This document shows positions 1 through 14,300 of a DNA stretch of 64,000 nucleotides, piece by piece. Position numbers and translations under genes: made by a program. The notes under the pieces were generated by a model. It was not told where the DNA came from, searched no databases, and saw nothing but the letters and a program-made list of their open reading frames with translations. Source of the DNA: Rapana venosa (taxonomy: Eukaryota; Mollusca; Gastropoda; Neogastropoda; Muricidae); contig CM054155.1 of the NCBI GenBank assembly GCA_028751875.1, positions 1,249,306-1,313,305 of the forward strand. Reading direction: 5' to 3'. Position 1 is the first letter of the stretch. Every line of letters starts with the position of its first letter.

Positions 1-1884
1 ACAACACTTGCCTGTAGACAGGTTAGTGAATGAACGCACATACAACACTTGCCTGTAGACAGGTTAGTGAATGAACGCACATAGAACACTTGCCTGTAGA
101 CAGGTTAGTGAAGGAACGCACATAGAACACTTGCCTGTAGACAGGTTAGTGAATGAACGCACATAGAACACTTGCCTGTAGAGAGTGAATGAACACACAT
201 ACAACACTTGCCTGTAGACAGTGAATGAACACACATACAACACTTGCCTGTAGACAGGTTAGTGAATGAACGCACATAGAACACTTGCCTGTAGACAGGT
301 TAGTGAAGGAACGCACATAGAACACTTGCCTGTAGACAGGTTAGTGAATGAACGCACATAGAACACTTGCCTGTAGACAGGTTAGTGAATGAACGCACAT
401 AGAACACTTGCCTGTAGACAGTGAATGAACGCACATAGAACACTTGCCTGTAGACAGTGAATGAACGCACATAGAACACTTGCCTGTAGACAGGTTAGTG
501 AATGAACGCACATAGAACACTTGCCTGTAGACAGTGAATGAATGCACATAGAACACTTGCCTGTATACAGTGAATGAACGCACATAGAACACTTGCCTGT
601 AAACAGGTTAGTGAATGAACGCACATAGAACACTTGCCTGTAGACAGTGAATGAATGCACATAGAACACTTGCCTGTAGACAGCGAATGAACGCACATAG
701 AACACTTGCCTGTAAACAGGTTAGTGAATGAACGCACATAGAACACTTGCCTGTAGACAGTGAATGAACGCACATAGAACACTTGCCTGTAGACAGTGAA
801 TGAACGCACATAGAACACTTGCCTGTAAACAGGTTAGTGAATAAATGCACATAGAACACTTGCCTGTAGACAGGTTAGTGAAGGAACGCACATAGAACAC
901 TTGCCTGTAGACAGGTTAGTGAAGGAACGCACATAGAACACTTGCCTGTAGACAGGTTAGTGAAGGAACGCACATACAACACTTGCCTGTAGACAGGTTA
1001 GTGAATGAACGCACATAGAACACTTGCCTGTAGACAGTGAATGAACACACATACAACACTTGCCTGTAGACAGTGAATGAACACACATACAACACTTGCC
1101 TGTAGACAGTGAATGAACGCACATACAACACTTGCCTGTAGACAGTGAATGAACGCACATACAACACTTGCCTGTAGACAGTGAATGAACGCACATACAA
1201 CACTTGCCTGTCGACAGTGAATGAACGCACATAGAACACTTGCCTGTAGACAGTGAATGAACACACATACAACACTTGCCTGTAGACAGTGAATGAACGC
1301 ACATACAACACTTGCCTGTCGACAGTGAATGAACGCACATACAACACTTGCCTGTAGACAGGTTAGTGAATGAACGCACATACAACACTTGCCTGTCGAC
1401 AGTGAATGAACGCACATAGAACACTTGCCTGTAGACAGTGAATGAACGCACATAGAACACTTGCCTGTCGACAGTGAATGAACGCACATAGAACACTTGC
1501 CTGTCGACAGTGAATGAACGCACATAGAACACTTGCCTGTAAACAGGTTAGTGAATGAATGCACATAGAACACTTGCCTGTAGACAGTGAATGAACGCAC
1601 ATACAACACTTGCCTGTAGACAGGTTAGTGAATGAATGCACATAGAACACTTGCCTGTAGACAGTGAATGAACGCACATAGAACACTTGCCTGTAGACAG
1701 TGAATGAACGCACATAGAACACTTTCCTGTAGACAGTGAATGAACGCACATAGAACACTTGCCTGTAGACAGGTTAGTGAATGAACGCACATAGAACACT
1801 TGCCTGTAGACAGTGAATGAACGCACATAGAACACTTGCCTGTAGACAGTGAATGAACGCACATAGAACACTTGCCTGTAGAGA
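1..1884. repeat. 36/41-bp minisatellite array
   Basis: About 48 tandem units fill the left edge and continue beyond it. Each contains ACACTTGCCTGTAGACAG followed by GTGAATGAACGCACATA. Two length classes alternate irregularly: 36 bp, and 41 bp with an extra GTTAG. Point variants (CGACAG, AAACAG, TACAAC, AAGGAACG) recur in clusters, showing local unit duplication. Antisense frames are open for up to 203 codons only because 36 is divisible by three and the unit lacks stops. By position the array lies in an upstream intron of PCID2. Confidence 0.97.
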
Positions 1885-2038
1885 CATTGAAGCCAGCTCC
1901 ACCCTTCAAGAGTCGAGAGTAGGCTATTGTGTGATGGTAGGAGTGGACGACAACAGTTTTAAAAACGATGCACACTTTGTCATATTTCTATTTTTGAAGT
2001 TGGTATGTGGCTGCCTGGTGGGAAAACAGTTGCATATC

Positions 2039-2096
<58 letters not shown>
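2039..2096. repeat. (AT)n microsatellite
   Basis: Roughly 28 uninterrupted AT dinucleotides, followed by a short GGAA tract at 2149-2177. It lies in the intron preceding the first visible PCID2 exon. Confidence 0.97.
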
Positions 2097-2102
<6 letters not shown>

Positions 2103-2245
2103 AGTGCAAAATGTGACCACTGGTGAACGTCAGAGCTGTAGCTGATCAATGAAGGAAGGAAGGAAGGAAGGAAGGAAGAGGTCATGTTTGCAGTTGTGGT
2201 TTCAAGACTGAAACGTTGGTTTACTCTGTGGGGTCTGTTTTTCAG

Positions 2246-2321
2246 CCGGGCGGCCATTGAAGACTCCAAAAAATGGGGAATGCTCAACCTGGTCAACCAG
2301 CTCTTCAAGATCTACTTCAAG
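2246..2321 (+). CDS. PCID2: PCID2 exon A (first visible)
   Basis: The acceptor is TTTTTCAG and the donor AAG|GTGTGTG. The exon starts with one base finishing a codon begun upstream, then encodes 25 residues starting [15 protein letters not shown] and ending QLFKIYFK; it leaves in phase 0. The donor runs into a (TG)n-rich tract (2322-2400). Confidence 0.95.
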
Positions 2322-5300
2322 GTGTGTGTTTTTGTGTGTGTGTGTGTTTGTGTGCATGTGCATATGTGAGTGTGTGTGTGTGCGCGTGGGTGTGTGCAAT
2401 CACATAAATGTATATGTATGTGGGTTTATTTATGAAATGTATTGATTAGTGTATGTGTGTACATGCGTGCAAGTTATACATGCCTGTCCATGTGTTTAGA
2501 TGTGTACAAGTCTTTGTAATGTTGAATTTAGTGACTTGCTATTTTTGCTATTACTGAAGTGACATGATCTGTATTGTTTTTCCCACAGCAGCCTGTATCT
2601 GGCCTTTTCTCCCTTGCTTGTTCTGCCTCGCTTTGTGTTTTCTTTCTTCTTTTTTCCCAAAGTGCAGATTCTTTTTCCTTTTTCAAATTCTTCTTCTGTG
2701 TGGAATGCCGAGACAGCAACTATTATAGTCTGTCACATGAGCAAAAATGCGTTGCTCTACAGTTAAGCGCCTGACAAGTCTGGCCCAGTGCATCTGACTT
2801 CAGTTTGGGAGAAAATGATCTTTTAAGTCTTTCTGGGAAAGGCAGGAGAACGGACCAAGAATGGCAGAAAATGGACAAGGAGGAGGTGACAGGAAGAAAA
2901 GGAACAAGGCAGAAACAAAGAGAGGGATAGAAAAGAGGGAATTCCTGGCACAGAATTTCCAGATGGTGGGGATGCTGTTTATACTGACAGGACCCCGGCA
3001 TCCCCACTGGAGAGTTTCTTTTCGAGCGTGCTCATGTTTTACTCTATAACTGTCAAAGCTTGCTTTTGGTCTACTGTACAAAAAACAACATCTTTTCTTT
3101 TTTCTCTCCTTCTTCACCTGTGTAAACCAGTGATGCATGTTTCAGATCAACAAACTTCACCTGTGTAAATAAATCAGTGATGCATGTTTCAGATCAACAA
3201 ACTTCACCTGTGTAAATAAATCAGTGATGCATGTTTCAGATCAACAAACTTCACCTGTGTAAATAAATCGGTGATGCATGTTTCAGATCAACAAACTTCA
3301 CCTGTGTAAACCAGTGATGCATGTTTCAGATCAACAAACTTCACCTGTGTAAATAAATCAGTGATGCATGTTTCAGATCAACAAACTTCACCTGTGTAAA
3401 CCTCTGATCCGTGCCATCGACAGTCTGCCCATGAAAGATCGCTTCACCCTCTCACAGCTCATCACCTACAGGTAGTTACTAGTGTGTGACTGTGCGTCGT
3501 TGTTGTGACCGTATGGGTTTGTTTGTGTGTTGATTGTCTTGTCTGTAACTACTACTGTGTGACTGTGCGTCGTTGTTGTGACCGTATGGGTTTGTTTGTG
3601 TGTTGATTGTCTTGTCTGTAATTACTACTGTGTGACTGCTTGTTGTTGTTGTTGTGACCGTATGGGTTTGTTTGTGTGTTGATTGTCTTGTCTGTAGTTA
3701 CTACTATGTGACTGCTTGTTGTTGTGACCGTATGGGTTTGTTTGTGTGTTGATTGTCTTGTCTGTAGTTACTACTGTGTGACTGCTTGTTGTTGTGACCG
3801 TATGGGTTTGTTTGTGTGTTGATAGTCTTGTCTGTAGTTACTACTGTGTGACTGCTTGTTGTTGTGACCGTATGGGTTTGTTTGTGTGTTGATTGTCTTG
3901 TCTGTAATTACTACTGTGTGACTGCTTGTTGTTGTTGTGACTGTATGGGTTTGTTTGTGTGTTGATTGTCTTGTCTTCGAGTGTTGCTGCTCCTGCACCC
4001 TCACTCTCACCCCACACAGTCACTGAGTCAGTCTTGTTCCCTCACACCGTCACAGGTAGCAGGTAGCCTTCAGTTATAGACATCAAGCTGCTGTACTGAA
4101 GAGCTGATCATGAGATTTCTCCATTTAATAATAATAATAATGTATGGAATTTATATAGCGCTGAATCTTGTAAAGTAAACAAATCAAAGCGCTTGCATTC
4201 AAATCATTCATACGCATGCAACCATCCATAAATATCAAGATAAACAAATATCAAATTTATATACACAACACACTTAGGTGGGGGTGGTGGAGGTGAAGGC
4301 AGCTATTGACAAGTAGGAACAGACAACAGGGGAAGATCTCAAGTAGAGTATAAGTGCGTTTTGAGGCTAGATTTGAAAGAATCAAAAGAAGGCTTTTGGC
4401 GAAATGGAAGAGGGAGGTCGTTCCATGTGGAGGGACCGGAAACAGAGAAAGAGCTATGGCCAACAGTGGTTTGTTTAAATCTGGGTGTTCGAAAGCACAA
4501 CGTATCTACAGCTGAATGAAGGGAACGGGACGGAGTGTACAGGTGAAGACAGTTACAGAGATAAGAATTTATGTCTGTTGTGTGCCAAATCCAGGGTCCC
4601 TGCCAAAAGTGTCCCTGTCCTTTGTGTAATGTTGTCTATCCACTGTTAGTCCTGCCAAAAGTGTCCCTGTCCTTTGTGTAATGTTGTCTATCCACTGTTA
4701 GTCCTGCCAAAAGTGTCCCTGTCCTTTGTGTAATGTTGTCTATCCACTGTTAGTCCTGCCAAAAGTGTCCCTGTCCTTTGTGTAATGTTGTCTTTCCACT
4801 GTTAGTCCTGCCAAAAGTGCCCCTGTCCTTTGTGTAATGTTGTCTATCCACTATTAGTCCTGCCAAAAGTGTCCCTGTCCTTTGTGTAATGTTGTCTATC
4901 CACTATTAGTCCTGCCAAAAGTGTCCCTGTCCTTTGTGTAATGTTGTCTTTCCACTGTTAGTCCGGTCTGCCTCTCCCTGTCCTTTGTGTAATGTTGTCT
5001 GTCTGCTGTTTGTCCTGCCAAAAGTGTCCCTGTCCTTTGTGTAATGTTGTCTTTCCACTGTTAGTCCTGCCAAAAGTGTCCCTGTCCTTTGTGTAATGTC
5101 TGTCCGCTGTTTGTCCTGCCAAAAGTGTCCCTGTCCTTTGTGTAATGTCTGTCCGCTGTTTGTCCTGCCAAAAGTGTCCCTGTCCTTTGTGTAATGTTGT
5201 CTATCCACTATTAGTCCTGCCAAAAGTGTCCCTGTCCTTTGTGTAATGTTGTCTTTCCACTGTTAGTCCGGTCTGCCTCTCCCTGTCCCTCTGTCCACTG

Positions 5301-8300
5301 TTCCTGTATGACAGTTGTAGCCAGGCCATTGGATCTGGGAACATGGCCCATACCAGCGTAGTTGTCTTTTGTGTACAGCAGTCACCAGGTCTGTGTCTGG
5401 ATGAAGGCTGTACTGCACTGTCTGATGGTCTGCTGCATGTGCTGGATGGATGATGAGGGCATCGTGCCAGACCTGTGCTATCTTGGCATCACTACCACGC
5501 CTTTCAGAGGCTTGGATTCTTCTCTTTTCATCCACTGTCAGTGGCTATGCCCCACATGCACACAGGAAGGGGGAATGCAGCCGTGTAGGCAGGATTTAAA
5601 CAAATGTTAAATATTTTTGTTTTTTAAATTCTTTTATATCGAGGATTATGGAATAAGCACTTGGTCACAGTCCCCGTGTGTATGCGGTTTTGTAAATTCT
5701 GTCTTTTTTTTCTGAGGATTCTGTTGTTGTGTTTTCATAAAGATGTCCCCTGCCCTGTCCTGTCCTGTCCTGTCCTGTGCTACCCTGCCCTGTCCTGTGC
5801 TGTCCTGTCCTGTCCTGTCCTGCCCTGCCCTGCCCTGCCATGTCCTGCCCTGTCCTGTCCTGTCCTGTCCTACCCTGTCCTGCCCTGTCCTGCCCTGTCC
5901 TGCACTGTCCTGTGCTGTCCTGTCCTGTCCTGCCCTGCCCTGCCCTGCCCTGCCCTGTCCTGTCCTGCCCTGTCCTGTCCTGTCCTGTCCTGTCCTGTCC
6001 TGTCCTGTCCTGTCCTGTCCAGGCTTCAGTGCCGGGTGTACAGCAGTAACTGTCAGTGTCACTGACCAGCAGAGGAGCTGGCAGAGGGACGGCTGTGCAG
6101 GGCTGGCGCAGTCAGTCCTTCACTGCCTGCATTTTGCTGCACATGGAAGTGGGCTGGTGGTGTAGTGGTCACACACCTCTGTCATAATAGAACATCATGA
6201 GAGGTGGGGGGTTTATCCCTGTCTTCTTTTTCTCCTCCTTGGAGCCCTCGGCTACTAGTGTTGCCTGTCATAGGAGGGGAAACGTATTGCGCTGCCGTTA
6301 AGCGCCTGACAAGGCAGGCCCAGCACATTCGACTTCAGCGGGGATCCCTGTCTGAACCTGAACTCTCCCCACATCCACTTGACTGTGAGTGGTGGTCTGG
6401 GTGCAAGTCTTTTGGGGGAGACAATAAACTAAGGGCCCATGTGCAGTACACATTTAGTGCACGTAAAAGATTCCACAGGACAAGAGAGTCCCTGGTAGAG
6501 ATACATACATATCCCATACAATTAGTGCATGTAAAAGAACATGTGGCAACAAGAGAGTCCCTAGTAAAATTATGTGGAGACAAAGCTGCTGTCATAGGGA
6601 AACATAGACATGCAGACAGATAAAAGGGAAAAACGATCGGTGGTGCTGCTCCTCGTGTGGGGATGTGCTCTCCCCAGGGAGAGCAGTCTGAATTTCATGC
6701 AGAAATATCTATATAAGTTCCGTTTGTTATTATTATTATCATTATTAGTTCTGAGAATCATCTTTTTTTGACTCTGGTTGAACGCCCCCCTCCAGAAAAG
6801 TGTTATAAAGGGAGAACCTTCAGAGAATCTGTATTTGCAGAAATTCTGTTGTTGGTTTTATTTCATTTAAGTCAGGTGGGCCCATGTATATGTTTGGTTT
6901 TATAAACAGATGATGAAGCTAACTGCTGGACTGGCATTGTCTTGGTCACTGATGAATTACATTGCTGGTGTCTGTGTGTGTGGTTTTATATAATATAGAT
7001 GATGAATTACACTGCTGGTGTCTGTGTGTGTGGTTTTATATAATATAGATGATGAATTACACTGCTGGTGTCTGTGTGTGTGTGGTTTTATGTAATATAG
7101 ATGATGAATTACACTGCTGGTGTCTGTGTGTGTGGTTTTATATAATATAGATGATGAATTACACTGCTGGTGTGTGTGTGTGTGGTTTTATATAATATAG
7201 ATGATGAATTACACTGCTGGTGTCAGTGTGTGTGGTTTTATATAATATAGATGATGAATTACACTGCTGGTGTCTGTGTGTGTGGTTTTATATAATATAG
7301 ATGATGAATTACACTGCTGGTGTCTGTGTGTGTGGTTTTATATAATATAGATGATGAATTACACTGCTGGTGTCTGTGTGTGTGGTTTTATATAATATAG
7401 ATGATGAATTACATTGCTGGACTGACATTGTCTTGGTCACTGATGGTGCCTGTGTGTTTGGTTTCAGGTTTTATGTGGGCAGGAAAGCCATGTTTGACAG
7501 TGACTTTAAAGCAGGTGAGTTGACATCATGATTGATATTCATATTGTTTTCAACTTAATTGATATTCATATTGTTTTCAACTTAATTGATATTCATATTG
7601 TTTTCAACTTAATTGATATTAAAACAACTTAATTGATATTGTTTTGAACTTAATTGATATTCATATTGTTTTCAACTTAATTGATATTCATATTGTTTTC
7701 AACTTAATTGATATTCATATTGTTTTCAACTTAAACAGCATGAGATAGGACTGGACATGTCTGGTGTGCATGTGTGTTTGTGTGTGCACAGGCTTTGTGA
7801 AGGTGTGCATGTGTGTGTTCTCACACCTGTGTCCGTGAGTGTGAAGATGACTGTGCATGTGTGTGTGTGTGAGAGAGTGAGAGAGAGAGAGAGAAGGGGG
7901 TATTGAAAACTTCTGTGTGATGCACTTTGTGCAGCCTATCAAAAACTGGCCAGCTCTTCATCATTGTTTGAAGAAATTGAAAGAAGAGCATCCAAGATTT
8001 TTGTTTTTGTTTTTGGAGCAACAGTTTGGAGTCGTCTGGTTTTGTTTACAGTTCAGCTTTCACTCAGTTTCAGTTGTAGTTTTTTTTCAAAACAGCCTTT
8101 TTTTGTGATTAGTGAGAAAACAGAAGATGGCTTTAGATAGTAATTATAGGTTTTCAATTTTACCTAAGGTATTTCAGTTGTAGGTCTGTTTTAAGGAACA
8201 TTTTCAAATGTGGAGGCGACATTATGAGTTAGTTCTCTGTGTTCCCCCTCTCCCAGACTTGTTGTGAATTGCAAGCTTTAAAACTGCTCTGAGAGGGAGA

Positions 8301-11300
8301 GAGAGAGAGAGAGTGTGTGTTTTATTGTGTGTGTGTGTGTGTGTGAGTGAGTAAGAAGTGAGTGTGGATGTGTGTATGGTCACACACATGAGCATGTTGC
8401 AGTTGCAGACAAGTATACTGTATCTTCTGCATTATCTTAAAAAAATGGAGGATAAGATATTGTTTATGTCTATCCCACAGTATTTTTGTTTCTGTATACT
8501 GTGAACAAGGACTCTGACAAAAAACAGGCAGAAGAAAATGAAAACAGTATTGTGTTATGTTGTAGTATATAATGATAAAGAACGATGTGGTGTTGTTGTG
8601 TTGTGGCATTTAATATGTACACTGACAAAGAACGATGCTGTGTTGTGGTATATACTGTGAACAAACATACTGATAAAGAACGATGTGGTGTTGTTGTGTT
8701 GTGGTATTTAACCACTAGACTGCCTTACCCCGGAAATTCTCCGGGGCTAAACGTGCACCCTATACGCCAACAACCCGGAAAATTTCCGGGGTGTCGAACC
8801 GAAGTAAACAAGCCTGCTTCCTTGACTACAGTTAAAGGGAAACAACTCCAAAATTAATGGAGGTCACTCTCCTGTTGCTTGGCAACATCGAGCTGCAAAA
8901 ACCGTTTCAAAAACGATCGTTTTTTTCGCTCGTATTTTGTGTTTTTATGCATGACTGCTTGGGAAGTTCTTGTTTAAAATTGCTGACACTTCTTGTTGAA
9001 GCCATAAATAACTTTACACAGCTGTAAAAGTGGCAAATAAAACTCTACATTTACCTAACAGTGATGAAAACGATCGCGTATGATTCAGGAGATCGTGTAT
9101 TTAAAAAACAATGAATGGGATTTGGCCTAGACATATGTTTGACATTATTGTGATGGGGGGGTACTCAGAATGACAGTGGTGATGAAGAAATCGTATTTAT
9201 GGTCGATTTTTTACATTTTAAATATATTTTCGCAGTGAAATATTATGCTAACTAATTTGAGCTTGCCTCGAAGTAATCTACAATAAATATACTGTCATTG
9301 GGTAGACTATCAGGAATATTTATGTAGTAGTTTCTGAGTAAGAGGGATATGAACATAGCAGTGGCACATAAGAATTTTATTCCCCGGCATATAGGGTGCA
9401 CTTGCACTGGGCAGTTAAGAGGTTAATATGTACACTGACAAAGAATGATGTTGTGTTGTATATACTGTGAACAAATACACTGATAAAGAACGATGTGGTA
9501 TTGTTGTGTTGTGGTATTGAATATGTACACTGACAAAGAACGATGTTGTGTTGTGGTATATACTGTGAACAAACACACTGACAAAGAACGATGTTGTGTT
9601 GTGGTATATACTGTGAACAAACACACTGATAAAGAACGATGTTGTGTTGTGGTATATACTGTGGACAAACACACTGATAAAGAACGATGTTGTGTTGTGG
9701 TATTTAATATGTACACTGACAAAGAACGATGTTGTGTTGTGGTATATACTGTGAACAAACACACTGATAAAGAATGATGTTGTGTTGTGGTATATACTGT
9801 GAACAAACACACTGATAAAGAACGATGTTGTGTTGTGATATATACTGTGAACAAATACACTGATAAAGAACGATGGGGTATTGTTGTGTTGTGGTATTTA
9901 ATATGTACACTGACAAAGAACGATGTTGTGTTGTGGTGTATACTGTGGACAAACACACTGACAAAGAACGATGTTGTGTTGTGGTATATACTGTGAACAA
10001 ACACACTGATAAAGAACGATGTTGTGTTGTGGTATTTAATATGTAGACTGACAAAGAACGATGTTGTGTTGTGGTATATACTGTGGACAAACACACTGAT
10101 AAAGAACGATGTGGTATTGTTGTGTTGTGGTATTTAATATGTACACTGACAAAGAATGATGTGTTGTGGTATATACTGTGAACGAACACACTGATAAAGA
10201 ACGATGTGGTATTGTTGTGTTGTGGTATTTAATATGTACACTGACAAAGAATGATGTGTTGTGGTATATACTGTGAACGAACACACTGATAAAGAACGAT
10301 GTGGTATTGTGGTATTTAATATGTACACTGACAAAGAACGATGTTGTGTTGTGGTATATACTGTGAACAAACACACTGACAAAGAACGATGTTGTGTTGT
10401 GATATATACTGTGAACAAACACACTGACAAAGAACGATGTTGTGTTGTTGTATATACTGTGAACAAACACACTGATAAAGAACGATGTGGTATTGTTGTG
10501 TTGTGGTATTTAATATGTACACTGACAAAGAACGATGTTGTGTTGTGGTATATACTGTGAACGAACACACTGATAAAGAACGATGTGGTATTGTTGTGTT
10601 GTGGTATTTAATATGTACACTGACAAAGAATGATGTTGTGTTGTGGTATATACTGTGAACAAACACACTGATAAAGAACAATGTGGTGTTGTTGTGTTGT
10701 GGTATATACTGTGAACAAACACACTGATAAAGAACAATGTGGTGTTGTTGTGTTGTGGTATTTAATATGTACACTGACAAAGAATGATGTGTTGTGATAT
10801 ATTCTGTGAACGAACACACTGATAAAGAATGATGTTGTGTTGTGGTATATACTGTGAACAAACACACTGACAAAGAACGATGTTGTGTTGTTGTGTTGTG
10901 GTATTTAATATGTACACTGACAAAGAACGATGTTGTGTTGTGGTATATACTGTGAACAAACACACTGACAAAGAACGATGTTGTGTTGTGGTATATACTG
11001 TGAACAAACACACTGACAAAGAACGATGTTGTGTTGTTGTGTTGTGGTATTTAATATGTACACTGACAAAGAACGATGTTGTGTTGTGGTATATACTGTG
11101 AACAAACACACTGACAAAGAACGATGTTGTGTTGTGGTATATACTGTGAACAAACACCTTGACAAAGAACGATGTTGTGTTGTGGTATATACTGTGAACA
11201 AATACACTGATAAAGAATGATGTTGTGTTGTGGTATATACTGTGAACAAACACACTGACAAAGAACGATGTTGTGTTGTGGTATATACTGTGAACAAACA

Positions 11301-14300
11301 CCTTGACAAAGAACGATGTTGTGTTGTGGTATATACTGTGAACAAATACACTGATAAAGAATGATGTTGTGTTGTGGTATATACTGTGAACAAACACACT
11401 GACAAAGAACGATGTTGTGTTGTGATATATACTGTGAACAAATACACTGATAAAGAACGATATTGTGTTGTGGTATTTAATATGTACACTGACAAAGAAC
11501 GATGTTGTGTTGTGGTATATACTGTGAACAAACACATTGACAAAGAACGATGTTGTGTTGTTGTGTTGTGGTATATACTGTGGACAAACACACTGATAAA
11601 GAACGATGTGGTATTGTTGTGTTGTGGTATTTAATATGTACACTGACAAAGAATGATGTGTTGTGGTATATACTGTGAACGAACACACTGATAAAGAACA
11701 ATGTGGTGTTGTTGTGTTGTGGTATTTAATATGTACACTGACAAAGAACGATGTTGTGTTGTGGTATATACTGTGAACAAACACACTGACAAAGAACGAT
11801 GTTGTGTTGTTGTGTTGTGGTATATACTGTGAACAAACACACTGATAAAGAATGATGTTGTGTTGTGGTATTTAATATGTACACTGACAAAGAATGATGT
11901 GTTGTGGTATATACTGTGAACGAACACACTGATAAAGAACGATGTGGTATTGTTGTGTTGTGGTATTTAATATGTACACTGACAAAGAACGATGTTGTGT
12001 TGTGGTATATACTGTGGACAAACACACTGATAAAGAACGATGTTGTGTTGTGGTATTTAATATGTACACTGACAAAGAACGATGTTGTGTTGTGGTATAT
12101 ACTGTGGACAAACACACTGATAAAGAACGATGTTGTGTTGTGGTATTTAATATGTACACTGACAAAGAACGATGTTGTGTTGTTGTATATACTGTGGACA
12201 AACACACTGATAAAGAACGATGTGGTATTGTTGTGTTGTGGTATATACTGTGAACAAACACACTGACAAAGAACGATGTTGTGTTGTTGTGTTGTGGTAT
12301 ATACTGTGGACAAACACACTGACAAAGAACGATGTTGTGTTGTGGTATATACTGTGGACAAACACACTGATAAAGAATGATGTTGTGTTGTGGTATTTAA
12401 TATGTACACTAACAAAGAATGATGTGTTGTGGTATATACTGTGGACAAACACACTGATAAAGAACGATGTTGTGTTGTGGTATATACTGTGAACGAACAC
12501 ACTGATAAAGAACGATGTGGTATTGTTGTGTTGTGGTATATACCGTGAACAAACACACTGACAAAGAACGATGTTGTGTTGTTGTGTTGTGGTATATACC
12601 GTGAACAAACACACTGACAAAGAACGATGTTGTGTTGTGGTATATACTGTGAACGAACACACTGATAAAGAACGATGTGGTATTGTTGTGTTGTGGTATT
12701 TAATATGTACACTGACAAAGAATGATGTGTTGTGGTATATACTGTGAACGAACACACTGACAAAGAACGATGTGGTATTGTTGTGTTGTGGTATTTAATA
12801 TGTACACTGACAAAGAACGATGTTGTGTTGTGGTATATACTGTGAACAAACACACTGACAAAGAACGATGTTGTGTTGTTGTGTTGTGGTATATACTGTG
12901 AACAAACACACTGACAAAGAACGATGTTGTGTTGTGGTATTTAATATGTACACTGACAAAGAACGATGTTGTGTTGTGGTATATACTGTGAACGAACACA
13001 CTGATAAAGAACGATGTGGTATTGTTGTGTTGTGGTATTTAATATGTACACTGACAAAGAATGATGTGTTGTGGTATATAGTGTGAACGAACACACTGAT
13101 AAAGAACAATGTGGTGTTGTTGTGTTGTGGTATTTAATATGTACACTGACAAAGAATGATGTGTTGTGATATATTCTGTGAACGAACACACTGACAAAGA
13201 ACGATGTTGTGTTGTGGTATTTAATATGTACACTGACAAAGAACGATGTTGTGTTGTGGTATATACTGTGAACAAATACACTGACAAAGAACGATGTTGT
13301 GTTGTTGTATATACTGTGAACAAACACACTGATAAAGAATGATGTTGTGTTGTGGTATATACTGTGAACAAATACACTGATAAAGAATGATGTTGTGTTG
13401 TGGTATTTAATATGTACACTGACAAAGAATGATGTGTTGTGGTATATACTGTGAACAAACACACTGACAAAGAACGATGTTGTGTTGTGATATATACTGT
13501 GAACAAATACACTGATAAAGAACGAAGTTGTGTTGTGGTATTTAATATGTACACTGACAAAGAACGATGTTGTGTTGTGGTGTATACTGTGAACAAACAC
13601 ACTGACAAAGAACGATGTTGTGTTGTTGTGTTGTGGTATTTAATATGTACACTGACAAAGAACGATGTTGTGTTGTTGTATATACTGTGAACAAACACAC
13701 TGACAAAGAATGATGTGTTGTGGTATATACTGTGAACAAACACACTGACAAAGAACGATGTTGTGTTGTGATATATACTGTGAACAAACACACTGACAAA
13801 GAACGATGTTGTGTTGTGATATATACCGTGAACAAACACACTGACAAAGAACGATGTTGTATTGTGGTATTTAATATGTACACTAACAAAGAACGATGTG
13901 TTGTGGTATATACTGTGAACAAACACACTGACAAAGAACGATGTTGTGTTGTGGTATTTAATATGTACACTAACAAAGAACGATGTGTTGTGGTATTTAA
14001 TATGTACACTGACAAAGAATGATGTGTTGTGGTATATACTGTGAACAAACACACTGACAAAGAACGATGTTGTGTTGTGGTATTTAATATGTACACTGAC
14101 AAAGAACGATGTTGTGTTGTTGTGTTGTTGTATATACTGTGAACAAACACACTGACAAAGGACGATGTTGTGTTGTGGTATATACTGTGAACAAACACAC
14201 TGACAAAGGACGATGTTGTGTTGTGGTATATACTGTGAACAAACACACTGACAAAGAACGATGTTGTGTTGTGGTATATACTGTGAACAAACACACTGAC

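Noticed and set aside
1..1884. CRISPR-like array (regular short repeats)
   Set aside because: There are no unique spacers: the whole unit is repeated, and the context is animal intronic DNA.
6955..7514. A third acceptor-capturing array before PCID2 exon C
   Set aside because: The unit resembles the acceptor region only loosely (CTGTGTGTGTGG then TTTTAT) and lacks the CAG, so I kept it as a remark and not a claim.
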